Assembly (NCBI GenBank): GCA_030533445.1
Contig: CM060072.1
Coordinates: 29,001,766 to 29,065,765, forward strand
DNA from: Cyprinodon diabolis
Lineage: Eukaryota > Chordata > Actinopteri > Cyprinodontiformes > Cyprinodontidae
DNA length: 64,000 bases
Direction: 5' to 3'
The position numbers and the translations under genes were made by a program. The stretch's first letter is position 1, and each line of letters begins with the position of its first letter. The notes beneath the pieces are model-generated. The model was not told the origin of the DNA, did no database searches, and worked only from the letters and a program-made list of their open reading frames with translations. Positions 48,017-64,000 of this stretch are shown here, piece after piece.

Positions 48017-49194
48017 CCAATATCCAGCCCTCGTTTGATGGGAGCAGCGTTTGTGTAAGAGCTTCTCCCAATGTCAGACTGTCACCACTAGGATGCCCCC
48101 TTTTTACCGATCATGCATCTGGATCTCATGGCGTATTTACCAGAGGAGATTTTCTGGGTTTAGAGGGTCAAATCTTTGCTCATTTTGGATCCTTTTCAAG
48201 GTAGCAGAAAGGAGATGGACCTCATCTGCAGTAATTCAGGAAGCCGAGCTTCAAAGCAATCTGTCTCATGTATAATCACCTTCCTGTAGGACACATCTCA
48301 CATTTCATCTGGGAAAGACGTGGACTCCTCCATAATGGATCTGGGGTATTGTTCATACGGTGTCCCTCCTGGTTTTCACTCTAGAAGTTCATTTCAGCTG
48401 CCAGAGGAATATGGAAGGATAGAAATCAAACAATTATATAATTTATATATTTGTTTTTAACCTTCTCTACTCTTTAACCCTTTAAAGCCATTCATTAAAG
48501 TGCAGCAGTGAAATATGTGTTGTAAATAGTGTTGGAGAAAAAACCTGGTGCAAATCAGACACATTTAGTGAACAGAAAACATATAAAGGATTATACAGAT
48601 ATGCCTAATATATAAAAACTAATGTAAATGAATGATTTATTTTAACTTAAACAAAATATATCTTTTTTATTTCATTTGTCAGAAAGTTCAATGACAACTC
48701 TAATTTAATCATTAGAAGTTTCTTTCAGTTATGTCCTGGTTTTGGCTTTAAAGGGTTAATGCATGTCCTGTCTGACCTCTGTGTCTTCTCTGGCTTTTAA
48801 AGGGAAATCTGCCTTACATAGTCACCTCAAAGTTTTTTTACTCAATTGTTGTTTATTTTATTACCGCAAAAGTTTATTCACCCCTAACCCTAACCCTTTT
48901 GACTAATTTAAAACCTATAAAAGGATAATCTAAAAAAATTTTATGAGTTTATAATATACAGTTTATAATTTCTTTCTGATATAATAATACCAATTAATCT
49001 AAATACATAGTTTTTGTTAATCATTTACATTACTGCAAAAAATGCCAGGAGCAGTTCAAAAACTCTCCAGGTATTATTTACTTTTTTTTTTTTTTTACAA
49101 TAAAGGGAAAATCTCCTCATGAAACTACAATACAGAGCCGGTGTCATAATTATAGTGTCTTGTTTTGGGGAAATTCTGTGTCAGATGAACAAGC
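48017..49194. other. Intergenic upstream of collagenase-like gene 1
   Basis: No exon recognised. A short fragment of the Rex1-like LINE 3' UTR appears at about 48495-48560 (AAAGTGCAGCAGTGAAATAT, GGAGAAAAAACCTGGTGC). A two-and-a-half copy CCCTAA run occurs at 48884-48898. Confidence 0.4.
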
Positions 49195-49284
49195 AGGAAC
49201 AAACTTCCTGTCTTACCCAAAAAAGGAGCACGAGTCACTCAGAAAAGTTGCTCAACACACCGATCAAAGTCCTATATAACAGCT
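49195..49284 (+). promoter_or_regulatory. Core promoter of collagenase-like gene 1
   Basis: TATATAA at 49273-49279, 53 bp before the ATG. Upstream lie AAACTTCCTGT (49201-49211, an ETS/PEA3-type core on the reverse strand), an AP-1-like CGAGTCA with one mismatch (49231-49237) and GTTGCTCAACAC (49247-49258, C/EBP-like TTGCNNAA). TATA plus AP-1/ETS sites are the known arrangement of inducible MMP1/MMP13 promoters. Three of these blocks recur before the paralogue at 59772. Confidence 0.65.
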
Positions 49285-49325
49285 CCCTCCAGGTGGGAGA
49301 CACAAGTTGAGTTCAACAAGGAAAC

Positions 49326-51721
<2,396 letters not shown>

Positions 51722-51995
51722 AAAATGAAGGTCCAAAACTCCCCTGCTAATTTATGATAAGACTTATTTGTGCCCTGTTCAAAGATCAAAGATATTTATG
51801 ATGCCTAAATGTATTATTTTATATTCTAAAATATGTTTTGCATAATATATTTTTATTGTGTAATTTTATATATTTATGTTTTTCTTACTGCCTGCTTTTG
51901 TATTTTGAGAACAGTGTTGAGCATTGTTACCATTTTTCTTCATGCAATTTTCAGAACTTTACACTGTACCGAAGAAAGATAACAAGCATAATGAA

Positions 51996-52001
51996 AATAA
52001 A
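51996..52001 (+). promoter_or_regulatory. Polyadenylation signal AATAAA, collagenase-like gene 1
   Basis: AATAAA 275 bp after the stop, the first canonical signal downstream. Confidence 0.6.
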
Positions 52002-52607
52002 ATATAAAAAAAAATATATAATTGTTTTGGGTGTGTTTATATAAAAACATAACTGGAATCCAATTACCTTTTCAGCCCTAAGACATCTGAAATAATAAGA
52101 ACCAACCATCTCCATTGTGTTTCTAAATTACTTTTGTTTTTTGTTTTTCTGTTTGTTTTTAAAGATTAAAATATGCTGATGGATTTGCAATGCATATAGA
52201 GGACCTAGGGTAGGGAGGGGGACATTTTTTTTCTATTGTCCCTCAAATAGCATTAGTTTCAAGGCCTTCTTTGGAGACAAAGACAGTTCTAAAAAATATT
52301 TTGAGTGTTTTTCTAACTTCTATTTACTATTCAATACTTAACGCTTCTTTAGTGTAAAGATAGTAACTAAAATGTTTTTCAGCACTGTATTATGTATTCC
52401 CACTGAGGAGCATACTTTTCAACATACTGTTATTGATGAGAGAAACTCAAAAGGTTGTGTCTAAGGGAAGGGCTGCACTTTATATCTTTATTCCACATGC
52501 ATGTCGTTGTCCAAATGTAAACATGCCAAACCATTACCGATGCATTCCTCATCCTAACATGGTTGACACCTTAGGGAGTTACCATTACAAAGGGGTGGAC
52601 CTGTTTT

Positions 52608-53060
52608 TATGGTGGCGTGGTGAGCTAGTGGTTGGGGCATTGCTCCCGGATCCCAGAGGTTCTGAGTTCAAGCCCCACTCCCACAAACTGACCAGGTAAC
52701 AGTTGCAGGGAATAACATCTTGCAGCTGCAGGGGGTGACAGGGAGACGTCCCTGTCACTGCCACGCCACCAGGAGACGTTCCAGGATTAAAGGGGCGAAA
52801 CGTTGGTGAACGGTGGTTCCTGGCTGATGACCCTGCAGCTGACCCATGGGCACCGGATGAGGTGCGACAGGCAGAAATGCCAAGCAGGATTTAACACCCT
52901 CCTGTATTATCCTGGCTCCCCGAGCAAAGACCCTTATCCCCACACTGCTCCCTGGTGCCGCACAATGGCAGCCCCACTGCTACCCAAGGGGATGGGTTAA
53001 ATGCAGAGAGTGACTTTTGTTGCTTTGTACTTGTAACAATGTAATGACAATAAAGTTGAA
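52608..53060 (+). mobile_element. Long tRNA-derived SINE, ~450 bp
   Basis: Begins TATGGTGGCGTGGTGAGCTA; box A-like TGAGCTAGTGG and box B-like GTTCTGAGTTCAAGCCC. A unique 200-bp middle includes GGGGCGAAACGTTGGTGAAC. The 3' half matches the SINE at 21770 and the fragment at 38345 (CCGCACAATGGCAGCCCC, GGGGATGGGTTAAATGCAGA) and ends CAATGTAATGACAATAAAG. Most complete copy in the window. Confidence 0.75.
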
Positions 53061-53289
53061 TTATAATCTATTCTAGAAAAGAGGGGGGTATGGTCTGGAG
53101 GGAAGGTTTCTGGCTTCTCGTCTCACAGTCCATAAAACTACTTACCGTCAGCACAAAAAAGAATACTCCAAATCACAGCTTTATAGTGGGAAAACTGAAG
53201 CCATTTTCATTGGAAATTCGATCTTTCTCTATTACCAACATCTCCTTTTGTGACCAGTACTTTCCCCTTTCTTCTTCTATTACCAACTG

Positions 53290-53510
53290 TCGTCAAATTA
53301 CAGAGACAATTCAACCAGATCATCCAGTCATATAGGTTCAAAGTTTTCTATCTAAGGAAAACCAGTTGATTGCATCGATTCATTGACTCTTCAGCAATTC
53401 CTCACACCAAGCATGCTTGTTGTGATAGGGAAGAGGAAAACTCCCCTTTAATAGGAAGAAACCTCCTGCAGAACCAGAACCAGGCTCAGTGTGAGCGGCC
53501 ATGCTCCTGC
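53290..53510 (-). mobile_element. L2-like LINE 3'-UTR fragment
   Basis: Contains GAGACAATTCAACCAGATCA, TTCAAAGTTTTCTATCTAAG and AGAACCAGAACCAGGCTCAG as at 38565-39125. Confidence 0.75.
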
Positions 53511-53679
53511 TGCGGCTCCTGTTCTGGGCCCTCTTGTGGCCCCTGCTCAAGCCCCAAAAAAGCACCCCGAAAACAAAGCGTGACGTGCAATAACTGGGTA
53601 TTCCAAAAAGTAAAAAAGGTTTAAAAAAGCAAAAAAATAAAAATAAAAATAAATAAATAAATAAAAACACTGGACTTTG

Positions 53680-53950
53680 ATTTCCAAGTTTGAAGACGTT
53701 TCACTTCCCATCCAGGAAGCTTTTCAATTCAAAATTTTTGGATTAGTGTTGAGTTCCGAGCTGTATAGAGTAGCCGAACAAAGCCTGGCTTAGAAAACAT
53801 GCAAACTGAACAAAAAACACGCAAGATGTTTTGGTCCCCTGCAGGGCAATAGGGGTTGAGATGATAGCGGGAAGGAATCAACTCTATTTCTGCGTTGTAG
53901 TTTTTTTAGAGCCGTGAGCTGAGTCCACCCCCTCTGTTTAAGGTTGTTTT
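53680..53950. repeat. Interspersed repeat with GAAGACGTTTCACTTCCCAT
   Basis: The phrase TTTGAAGACGTTTCACTTCC followed by CATCCAGGAAGCTTTTCAATT is found in a very common fish repeat. The remainder to 53950 is probably part of the same element; its limits are uncertain. Confidence 0.5.
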
Positions 53951-54008
53951 TTCTCTCTTAACATAAATGGCTTCTTTAGATAGAGCCTACAGAATAATAC
54001 TTTCCTCT

Positions 54009-54011
<3 letters not shown>

Positions 54012-54084
<73 letters not shown>

Positions 54085-54092
54085 GTATATAT

Positions 54093-54165
<73 letters not shown>

Positions 54166-54169
54166 TATG

Positions 54170-54201
<32 letters not shown>

Positions 54202-54242
54202 TATATATATATGTATATATATGTATATATATATATATACAC

Positions 54243-54273
<31 letters not shown>

Positions 54274-54274
54274 C

Positions 54275-54348
<74 letters not shown>

Positions 54349-54350
54349 GT
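54012..54350. repeat. (TA)n array, ~340 bp
   Basis: Near-pure TA dinucleotides with scattered TG and CA interruptions, between the two collagenase-like genes. All open frames here are repeat artefacts. Confidence 0.97.
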
Positions 54351-54814
54351 GATACTACACTGTATCACTAAATCTGAATAAATAGATAAGGTATTCATCT
54401 GTAATGCTTCATAAAGAAAGCTTTTTTAGCAAATAAAAACTCCTGTGTTGTAATATCTAGCATTTGCAAATGTTTCTAAGTTAGCACACAATTAACTTTG
54501 TTAAAACCTAAAAACTTGAATTACAGGGAACTGATTCATTAAAACACATCACTACGACTGACCCCCCACCCCCACCCCCATGCGCACACACACACCAAGC
54601 AGACCTTTTCCTGCTTTATGCGCCACATCAACCAAAACCACTGCTACAGAGACCTTCTTTAGAGTTCTCAAACTGAGGTCAGTCTTAGTGCTGCCTTTTG
54701 TCTCTGGTAATTTGACACATAACCACACCTGGAAAGGAGACTTAAGAAATCATAAGGGTTAGGAGTAGGAGGTCAGAATTTCACTTAAAGTTCTTATGAT
54801 TGCTTAGATTTCGA

Positions 54815-55400
54815 CAGAGATGGCAAAAGTACTCACTTTCCGTACTTGAGTAAAAGTACAGATACTTGTGTTAAAAAGTACTTTGGTAAAAGTGGAAGTA
54901 CTGATTAAACTTCTTTACTCAAGTAAAAGTAACAAAGTACAAAATTTACTTAAAGTATAAAAGTAAAAATAGAAACCACTTTTTTCATGCCGTTGCCTAC
55001 ATTTTAAATGGATGTCTGCCAATAGGACTAGATCTCCGTTGTGTTCATTTTCAATCATCTCATCGTCCATACTACTATGCTAACGCCACCGCCACCAAGC
55101 TGCAATGATCTGCCTCGAATGAATACCGCCAAATCTGTTGATTCATCTTGTAGTGGTGCGTCAAATGCAACGTAGATTCCCATCCAATTAGATTGAATTT
55201 GGTATTGATGACGTGAAAAATAATAACGGTAACTCCTTTGAAATGATTCAAACTAAAGTAACGAGCCAATTTTTAAAAATGTAAGGAGTAGAAAGTACAG
55301 ATATTTGTGTAAAAATGTAAGGAGTAGAAGTAAAAAGTCACCATAAAAATAAGTGGTACAGTAAAGTAAAAATATCAGAAAAATCTACTTGTCTACTTTT
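54815..55400. mobile_element. hAT-like non-autonomous element (GTAAAAGTAC family)
   Basis: Both ends carry multiple (A)GTAAAAGTA/TACTTTTAC-type motifs (ACTTGAGTAAAAGTACAGAT near 54850; GTAAGGAGTAGAAGTAAAAA near 55320), flanking a 200-bp unique centre. This matches an abundant fish MITE group generally assigned to hAT. Ends are imprecise. Confidence 0.6.
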
Positions 55401-55720
55401 GTTTGATTCTGATGCATTAATGTGTTTCTGTGCTTGGTTACTTCTTTAGGACTTTTCCTGTTATAATCACCTACTTTTATAAAACTGGTAGTTCATGTTG
55501 CCTAAAATAAACAAGTTTAGGTTACGGGTTGAATAACACTGTTCAAATAAAAGGAAGTTTATTCAGTGTTGATTTTTTTTTTTCTTTTACAAAACTTGAC
55601 AGATTAAGTTATCATTCATTTTTGCAGATATTGAGGTCGATTTTGTAAAAGGGAATCCCCAGAAGTGCAATGCTTATGGACCCACAGTGAAGATATACTA
55701 CAAACAACAAAATGCAGTAA

Positions 55721-56010
55721 CATTAGATTAGATTAGATTAGATTAGATTAGATTAGATTAGATTCAACTTTATTGTTATTTATCACACAGGTACAGGTAC
55801 AAGGCAACGAAATGCAGTTTAGGTCTAACCAGAAGTGCAATAGCAGCAAGTGCAAGATAAATAATGGTACTATAAATACAGGACATGGGTTTCTACTGAA
55901 TGAGTATAGAGATGAATACCATTATAAATAATGAATATAATATATAGATCACTAGTGTTATGAACTAAATTTACAGCTGGATATGTACCGAATATAATGT
56001 AAAGGCGGAT
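55721..56010 (-). mobile_element. Retroelement 3' end with (TAATC)n tail
   Basis: A pentamer array of GATTA (about nine copies at 55722-55763) directly abuts TCAACTTTATTGTTATTTAT and AACGAAATGCAGTTTAGGTC, a common fish LINE/SINE 3' end. In reverse orientation the pentamers are the element's tail. Confidence 0.6.
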
Positions 56011-56714
56011 ATTGCTATAAAAAGGGTTTTTACTGTTATGTACAATACATTGTACATCAATAGCAGAATCAAAAAGAAAGCAGAAATTACAACAATAACC
56101 ACAACAAGAAACAAAAAAATAAAGCAAGAAACAGGACAGAAAACAAAAACCCACCCACAACCCAGATCACACCAAACAGGATCTTATTACAGATGGAGCC
56201 TGATAAATTCATCCATCCAGATATACACACACTAACATTCAAATTCGGATTTAGATCATTGTTATTTAAGATTTTTTAGGTCGCATGTTAGGCCAGATCA
56301 ACATGTGACCAGAATCAGGGTTTTTAAGCATATGTGTGGAAATACGTTTATATTGACAAGCTTTTTGAATGTATAAATAGGGTGTGATTCTTTTATAGAA
56401 CTATCAATCTCATTCCAGATCTCCGGGTCGCTACACTAAAACACTTCAGATGTCTAAATAAAGGGGGTGCTTATTCTTCTTTGATCATTGTTGACTACAG
56501 ACTAGGAGGATCAGTCATACTTCCAGTAAACACATGATAACATCTGTGGGGATTTTTTTCTTTTTTTTAAAGGCAGTCTCTGTTGCACCAGATTCCCCTC
56601 AATCTTTCTCAGCTATTCATTTCTGTCTCACAGCCTGTTGATAAACATGTTTGGGAAAATGACAATGTGATGTCTTTATAAAAAATTAAAAAAAACATAT
56701 TTCCAAAGGGCATC

Positions 56715-56910
56715 AAGACAAATTTTACTGTCATCTTTTATAGACAAGATAAAATTTCGATGCATCTAGCTTTTCAACAGTGAAATGAACATTATCATTT
56801 ATAAAGTGCAGCAGTGATCAGATTGTAAACAGTGTAGGAGAAAAGGAAAACGATTTTAAAGTCAATGTACAAAAGGTAATGATATGGAAAAGTTCAGCGT
56901 GAAATAAAAA
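56715..56910 (-). mobile_element. Rex1-like LINE 3' end
   Basis: GTGAAATGAACATTATCATT, AAAGTGCAGCAGTGATCAGA and GTGTAGGAGAAAAGGAAA match 40845-40920. Confidence 0.7.
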
Positions 56911-57639
56911 AAGGTGCCATTGAATGAAAATATATGATGTTGTTACTTGAAATATCCCTTAAATCCTGACTAAATGTCACATGTTTACAGTCTCTACATC
57001 AGTTGTGAGTCAAAACAGTAAGATTTCATTACAATATTTTAACAGTGGCAATGAGACTAGGGTCAATCAGTTTGTGTAATAGTAGAGGCTCTCTGGGTCC
57101 TTATTGTGTTGAAGAATTATTTCCGTCTGAATCTGATGTCAGCAATTTTAACCACAACATCTGCATGGAAGACAAATTTTTGCTGAGTTTTGTTGCTAAA
57201 AAAAGATGAAATCATGACTGATACTGTTCAACATGGAAACTCTCAAAAATACACAAACATGTGATGAGAGGCACAGCAGGACCATGCAAGTTTATTTGTA
57301 GCGTGTTTAAGTAACAACATAAAGCAATGCTGTGCATGAACCAAGCATAAGAAAAGAGAAGAAGAAAAGTATGTTGTAGATAACAAAGGCAGTTGGACAA
57401 TGAATAAAAACCAATGAGTTTCAGAAAATGGTTAAATATAAGAGTTATAAACATCTTTAAACAAGCAGGGATTTAAGCTTTTGATGCATGAAATACTAAT
57501 AGCTTCAGCCAGTATTTTTTCCAAAGTGTTTTTTATTTTTTATAGGGAATAAAAGAAAAAGAGTGGACACATTGGTTTTGTAATTATAAATTACTCAAGA
57601 AATGTGGACAGCAAATGTGGGGAGATTTTTTTTCTTAAT

Positions 57640-57990
57640 GTTATTATTCTATTCAGTTTATTTCTATGGCTCCAGTTCACATCATGTCATCTCATGTTTC
57701 TTTACAGAGAGAATTCAACCAGATCATCCAGCCAGATTGGTTCAAAGTTTTCTATCTAAGCCTTTATGGCAGCCTTTAAAATCGAACACACCTATTCACT
57801 CCTCAGGGATCCTTCACACCAAGCATGCTTGTAGCGACAGTGGAGAGGAAAACTCCCTTTGAGAAGGAAGAAAACCTCCAGCAGAACCAGAACCAGGTTC
57901 AGTATGAGCGGCCATCTGCTGAGGCTGACTGGGGTTCAAGAGAGACAGAAGCAGACACAGAAAAAGAAGCAGCAATGAAATACTTTTGTG
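57640..57990 (-). mobile_element. L2-like LINE 3'-UTR fragment
   Basis: Carries GGTTCAAAGTTTTCTATCTA, CTTCACACCAAGCATGCTTG and GAGACAGAAGCAGACACAG. 5'-truncated like the other copies. Confidence 0.75.
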
Positions 57991-58460
57991 CAATAAAGCA
58001 ACCCTAATATTAATATATGTTAATACTGTTAGAGTTATAACATAAAAACACAGAGATATACTAGATTTAAAACTAATCTCACTCACCAATCGTACTCCTG
58101 GGCTGTGTGGGTGGCTACTTCATCTAAACCCTTACAGGAGGAAATTAATGCAGTTGGTCATTGTTAAAGAAGAATCAACGTTATCTCAGATAATCACCGA
58201 CTGTCGAAGATGTGCATATCACAGGAGCATGAATGTCTGAGATTTACTGTGTTGTTTCAACACACCGTATTTATTATCGTGTTGTTCAATTGGAACTGAG
58301 ACATTTTACACAACAAAAACAGCATTGCCCAAATGGTTACTGTTAGGAAACAGTAACCACAATTCAGTCTGGGACAAACACGGTTATATTATGATCTTAC
58401 GGTATGAGGAAGGCTAAATGTTATTGAGGCAGTGGAAGATTCAAGTAGATGCTAAATCTC

Positions 58461-58461
<1 letters not shown>

Positions 58462-58491
<30 letters not shown>

Positions 58492-58620
58492 GCTGGTTTC
58501 CAAAGATAGGAAGTTTGTATCAATCTGATTGTGGTCTGATTCAATTTCCTCTATAAACTGCCTTGAGATGACGTGTGTTGTGAATCGGTGCTTTATAAAT
58601 AAACTCAATTCAATAGAAAC
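58462..58620 (+). mobile_element. (AT)n plus L2-like LINE 3' tail
   Basis: An (AT)n run at 58464-58490 is followed by CCTTGAGATGACGTGTGTTG, TGAATCGGTGCTTTATAAAT and AAACTCAATTCAAT, the forward-strand terminal end of the LINE module seen reversed at 39410. Confidence 0.6.
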
Positions 58621-59653
58621 TGAAAATTGCTACTGTATAAGGCCACTTCTCAATGTTTTGCGACTCGCGTTGCAACAGTGGAAAGTAAATGCATCAGAGG
58701 ATGTGTCTGGACGCTAATGCTAATGCTTTATGTATGTTTATATCTGAGTGTGTTTGGGTGAACATGTATTTGTCTTGTGGGGAAATTATAAGACCAATCT
58801 CCAAAGTGATGACATTGGAACCTTCTGGCTCCTTTTGGGCACCACAGCAGGACCCCCTAAGGATTATCTTTCTCTAGGATTGGAGGTAAATTGAGTTTAG
58901 GTTCGGTTTTAGGCCCCAGAAAGAACAGAAAATGAATGACAGTCAATGCAAAGTCCCCGTAGGGTTAGAATACAACATGTATGTATTTTTTCAGGAAGCA
59001 GCAGCGTTTGATGAGTAAAGTCTGCAATCAGAAGGACCATCATGGCGTCATTGTTTAACCTATGGTAAATGTAAAATACCTGGGACATAAGATGCCTTTC
59101 GTTTATGGCATGACCCAGCTTGTTCAGATCAGCACTAAAACTGCTTCAGCGTCTTATCGGCAGAGGCAGGAGCCTGGGGGCTGGAGTAAACATTTGAGAG
59201 GGAAGATATCCGAATTCCAGACACTGCCCTAGTACCTACACAAAACACGTTTGAAAGATCACTGGAAGATCTGTTAACAGCGTCATGAAAAGACAAAGAC
59301 AGACCTTTCTGGTGCCTTTCTGATATGCATTTAGATAATAGGAATAAGAAAAAACATGTTACAAAATACCTACTGCAAACCTTATTAAAGGATGATGGAT
59401 GGAAGACCAAGCAGAGGTCTATATGATTTAGCATTAGAGAAAATTAGTACGGCCTGAAATATTTTGAGAGATAGAAAACCTTATTTTAAATTAAAATACC
59501 ATTTAGATTTTACTATGGCTTTAAGTTAATTTGTTGAATATTTACATAAAATATCAATCTTTGCCATGTGACTGTCATGTGTTTACTTATGATGAGATAA
59601 TTTGTGGTGTGTTTTACTGGAATGATATTCCTCTCTTTCTATCCATATATGGG

Positions 59654-59732
59654 AAACTTCCTGTGTCTATGGCTCACTAAGGTGGTTGCTTAACACGCCC
59701 ACTCCTTCACCCATCCATCATATATAACAGCT
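59654..59732 (+). promoter_or_regulatory. Core promoter of collagenase-like gene 2
   Basis: AAACTTCCTGT (59654-59664), GTTGCTTAACAC (59685-59696) and TATATAACAGCT (59721-59732), in the same order as upstream of gene 1. TATA lies 51 bp before the ATG. The AP-1-like block of gene 1 is degraded here (GGCTCACTAAG). Confidence 0.65.
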
Positions 59733-59771
59733 GATTCCATTAGGGATTCATACAAACACAAAGAAGAAAGG

Positions 59772-63303
<3,532 letters not shown>

Positions 63304-63767
63304 AGGCATTATTATGATAATCTAATGTACAGCATGTACAGCTGGTGGTTCACCTATATAGTTACACCATATTTATTAAATTAAATGTTTATATTTAATT
63401 AAAACAGAAAATGAAAAGATATTAACTTAATAGATGTTTCTGATAGAAGACCAGTTGGTAATTTTGTGGCCTAATCATTTGGCTCTATAGAAATAACATG
63501 ACCATGATGGACTAATGATTTTCACCTGCTGTTACAAATCTCCATAATCCAAAGAAATTGCTGCAGTGGTGAGTTTCAGAATATACAGTGAGATAAACAC
63601 CCCAAAGTTAGCTTTAGCGACTCAAAAAGAAATTTACTAGTTTTCGGTTTTGCACACTTAAAATCAAACAAGTGGAAGCCTCTGTAAGAAATATATTCAC
63701 TATTTACATGTTCTAAATGGTAAAAAACCTGTCATTTATTTGGATATTGGAAGATGCGAAATGTATG

Positions 63768-63773
63768 AATAAA
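63768..63773 (+). promoter_or_regulatory. Candidate polyadenylation signal AATAAA, collagenase-like gene 2
   Basis: First canonical AATAAA after the stop, 465 bp downstream; an ATTAAA near 63376 is an alternative. Confidence 0.45.
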
Positions 63774-63884
63774 AGCTGAGATTTTAACTGATCAAATTTT
63801 GTTTTATTCATTATTTATTTTCACACACAAAACAAACTAAAATTCCTACTAGAAATGGAATATAAATACATTTAACAGAGGATT

Positions 63885-64000
63885 GTTGGCCTAGTGGTTA
63901 AAGCAGTGCGATTGTGCTCTGAGAAGGTTGTAAGTAGCCGGTTCGATGTCAAAGGTCAGAACAGAGAATCAAGGATTCAAGCAGACAGACAGTACGATAT
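63885..64000 (+). mobile_element. tRNA-derived SINE, cut by window end
   Basis: GTTGGCCTAGTGGTTAAAGC, GTGCTCTGAGAAGGTTGTAA and box-B-like CCGGTTCGATGTC match the head of the SINE at 21770. Confidence 0.65.

Noticed and set aside
48884..48898. CCCTAACCCTAACCC telomere-like run
   Set aside because: Only two and a half units inside AT-rich DNA; too short to call an interstitial telomere.
53938..54398. Long YIYIYI open frames on both strands
   Set aside because: Translation of a (TA)n microsatellite, not genes.

Overview
This is a window of vertebrate nuclear DNA, almost certainly from a teleost fish and probably a percomorph. The evidence is split genes with GT-AG introns, an ACER3-type ceramidase gene and three MMP genes with the standard ten-exon vertebrate layout, and a dense load of fish-type interspersed repeats (L2/Rex1-like LINEs, tRNA-derived SINEs, hAT-like MITEs, long microsatellites). 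The species cannot be resolved from sequence alone. There is no prokaryotic-style operon and no CRISPR array, and no RNA gene was recognised.

Layout: (1) 1-7999 holds the 3' ten coding exons of acer3 (alkaline ceramidase 3) on the + strand; its N-terminal exon or exons lie upstream of the window. One intron carries a ~1 kb tetranucleotide array and another a ~2 kb foldback transposon. (2) About 8.0-28.7 kb has no recognised gene and is a repeat graveyard: paired MITEs, a LINE split by a DNA transposon with a clear 9-bp target duplication, an L2-like LINE split by a SINE, and a 650-bp foldback element. (3) 28769-46359 is a divergent secreted matrix metalloproteinase (496 aa, ten exons) whose large introns are full of LINE, SINE and hAT-like debris. 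(4) 49326-51721 is a compact collagenase-3 (MMP13)-like gene (472 aa). (5) 59772-63303 is its tandem paralogue (473 aa). The two collagenase-like genes share exon phases and nearly all exon lengths, and a recognisable promoter: an ACTTCCTGT (ETS-type) block, GTTGCTYAACAC (C/EBP-like) and TATATAACAGCT about 50 bp before the ATG.

Biology: the three MMPs are secreted zinc endopeptidases with signal peptide, cysteine-switch propeptide, HEFGHxLGLxH catalytic site and four-bladed hemopexin domain. They form a fish counterpart of the tetrapod collagenase/stromelysin cluster. acer3 is an unrelated sphingolipid enzyme of the ER/Golgi. I assembled the exons by eye; all three MMP reading frames close with in-phase splice sites and totals divisible by three. 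Names of repeat families are tentative because no database search was possible. I did not find a clearly new multi-gene system; the more unusual items are the divergent MMP, the shared collagenase promoter and several target-site-supported transposon insertions.
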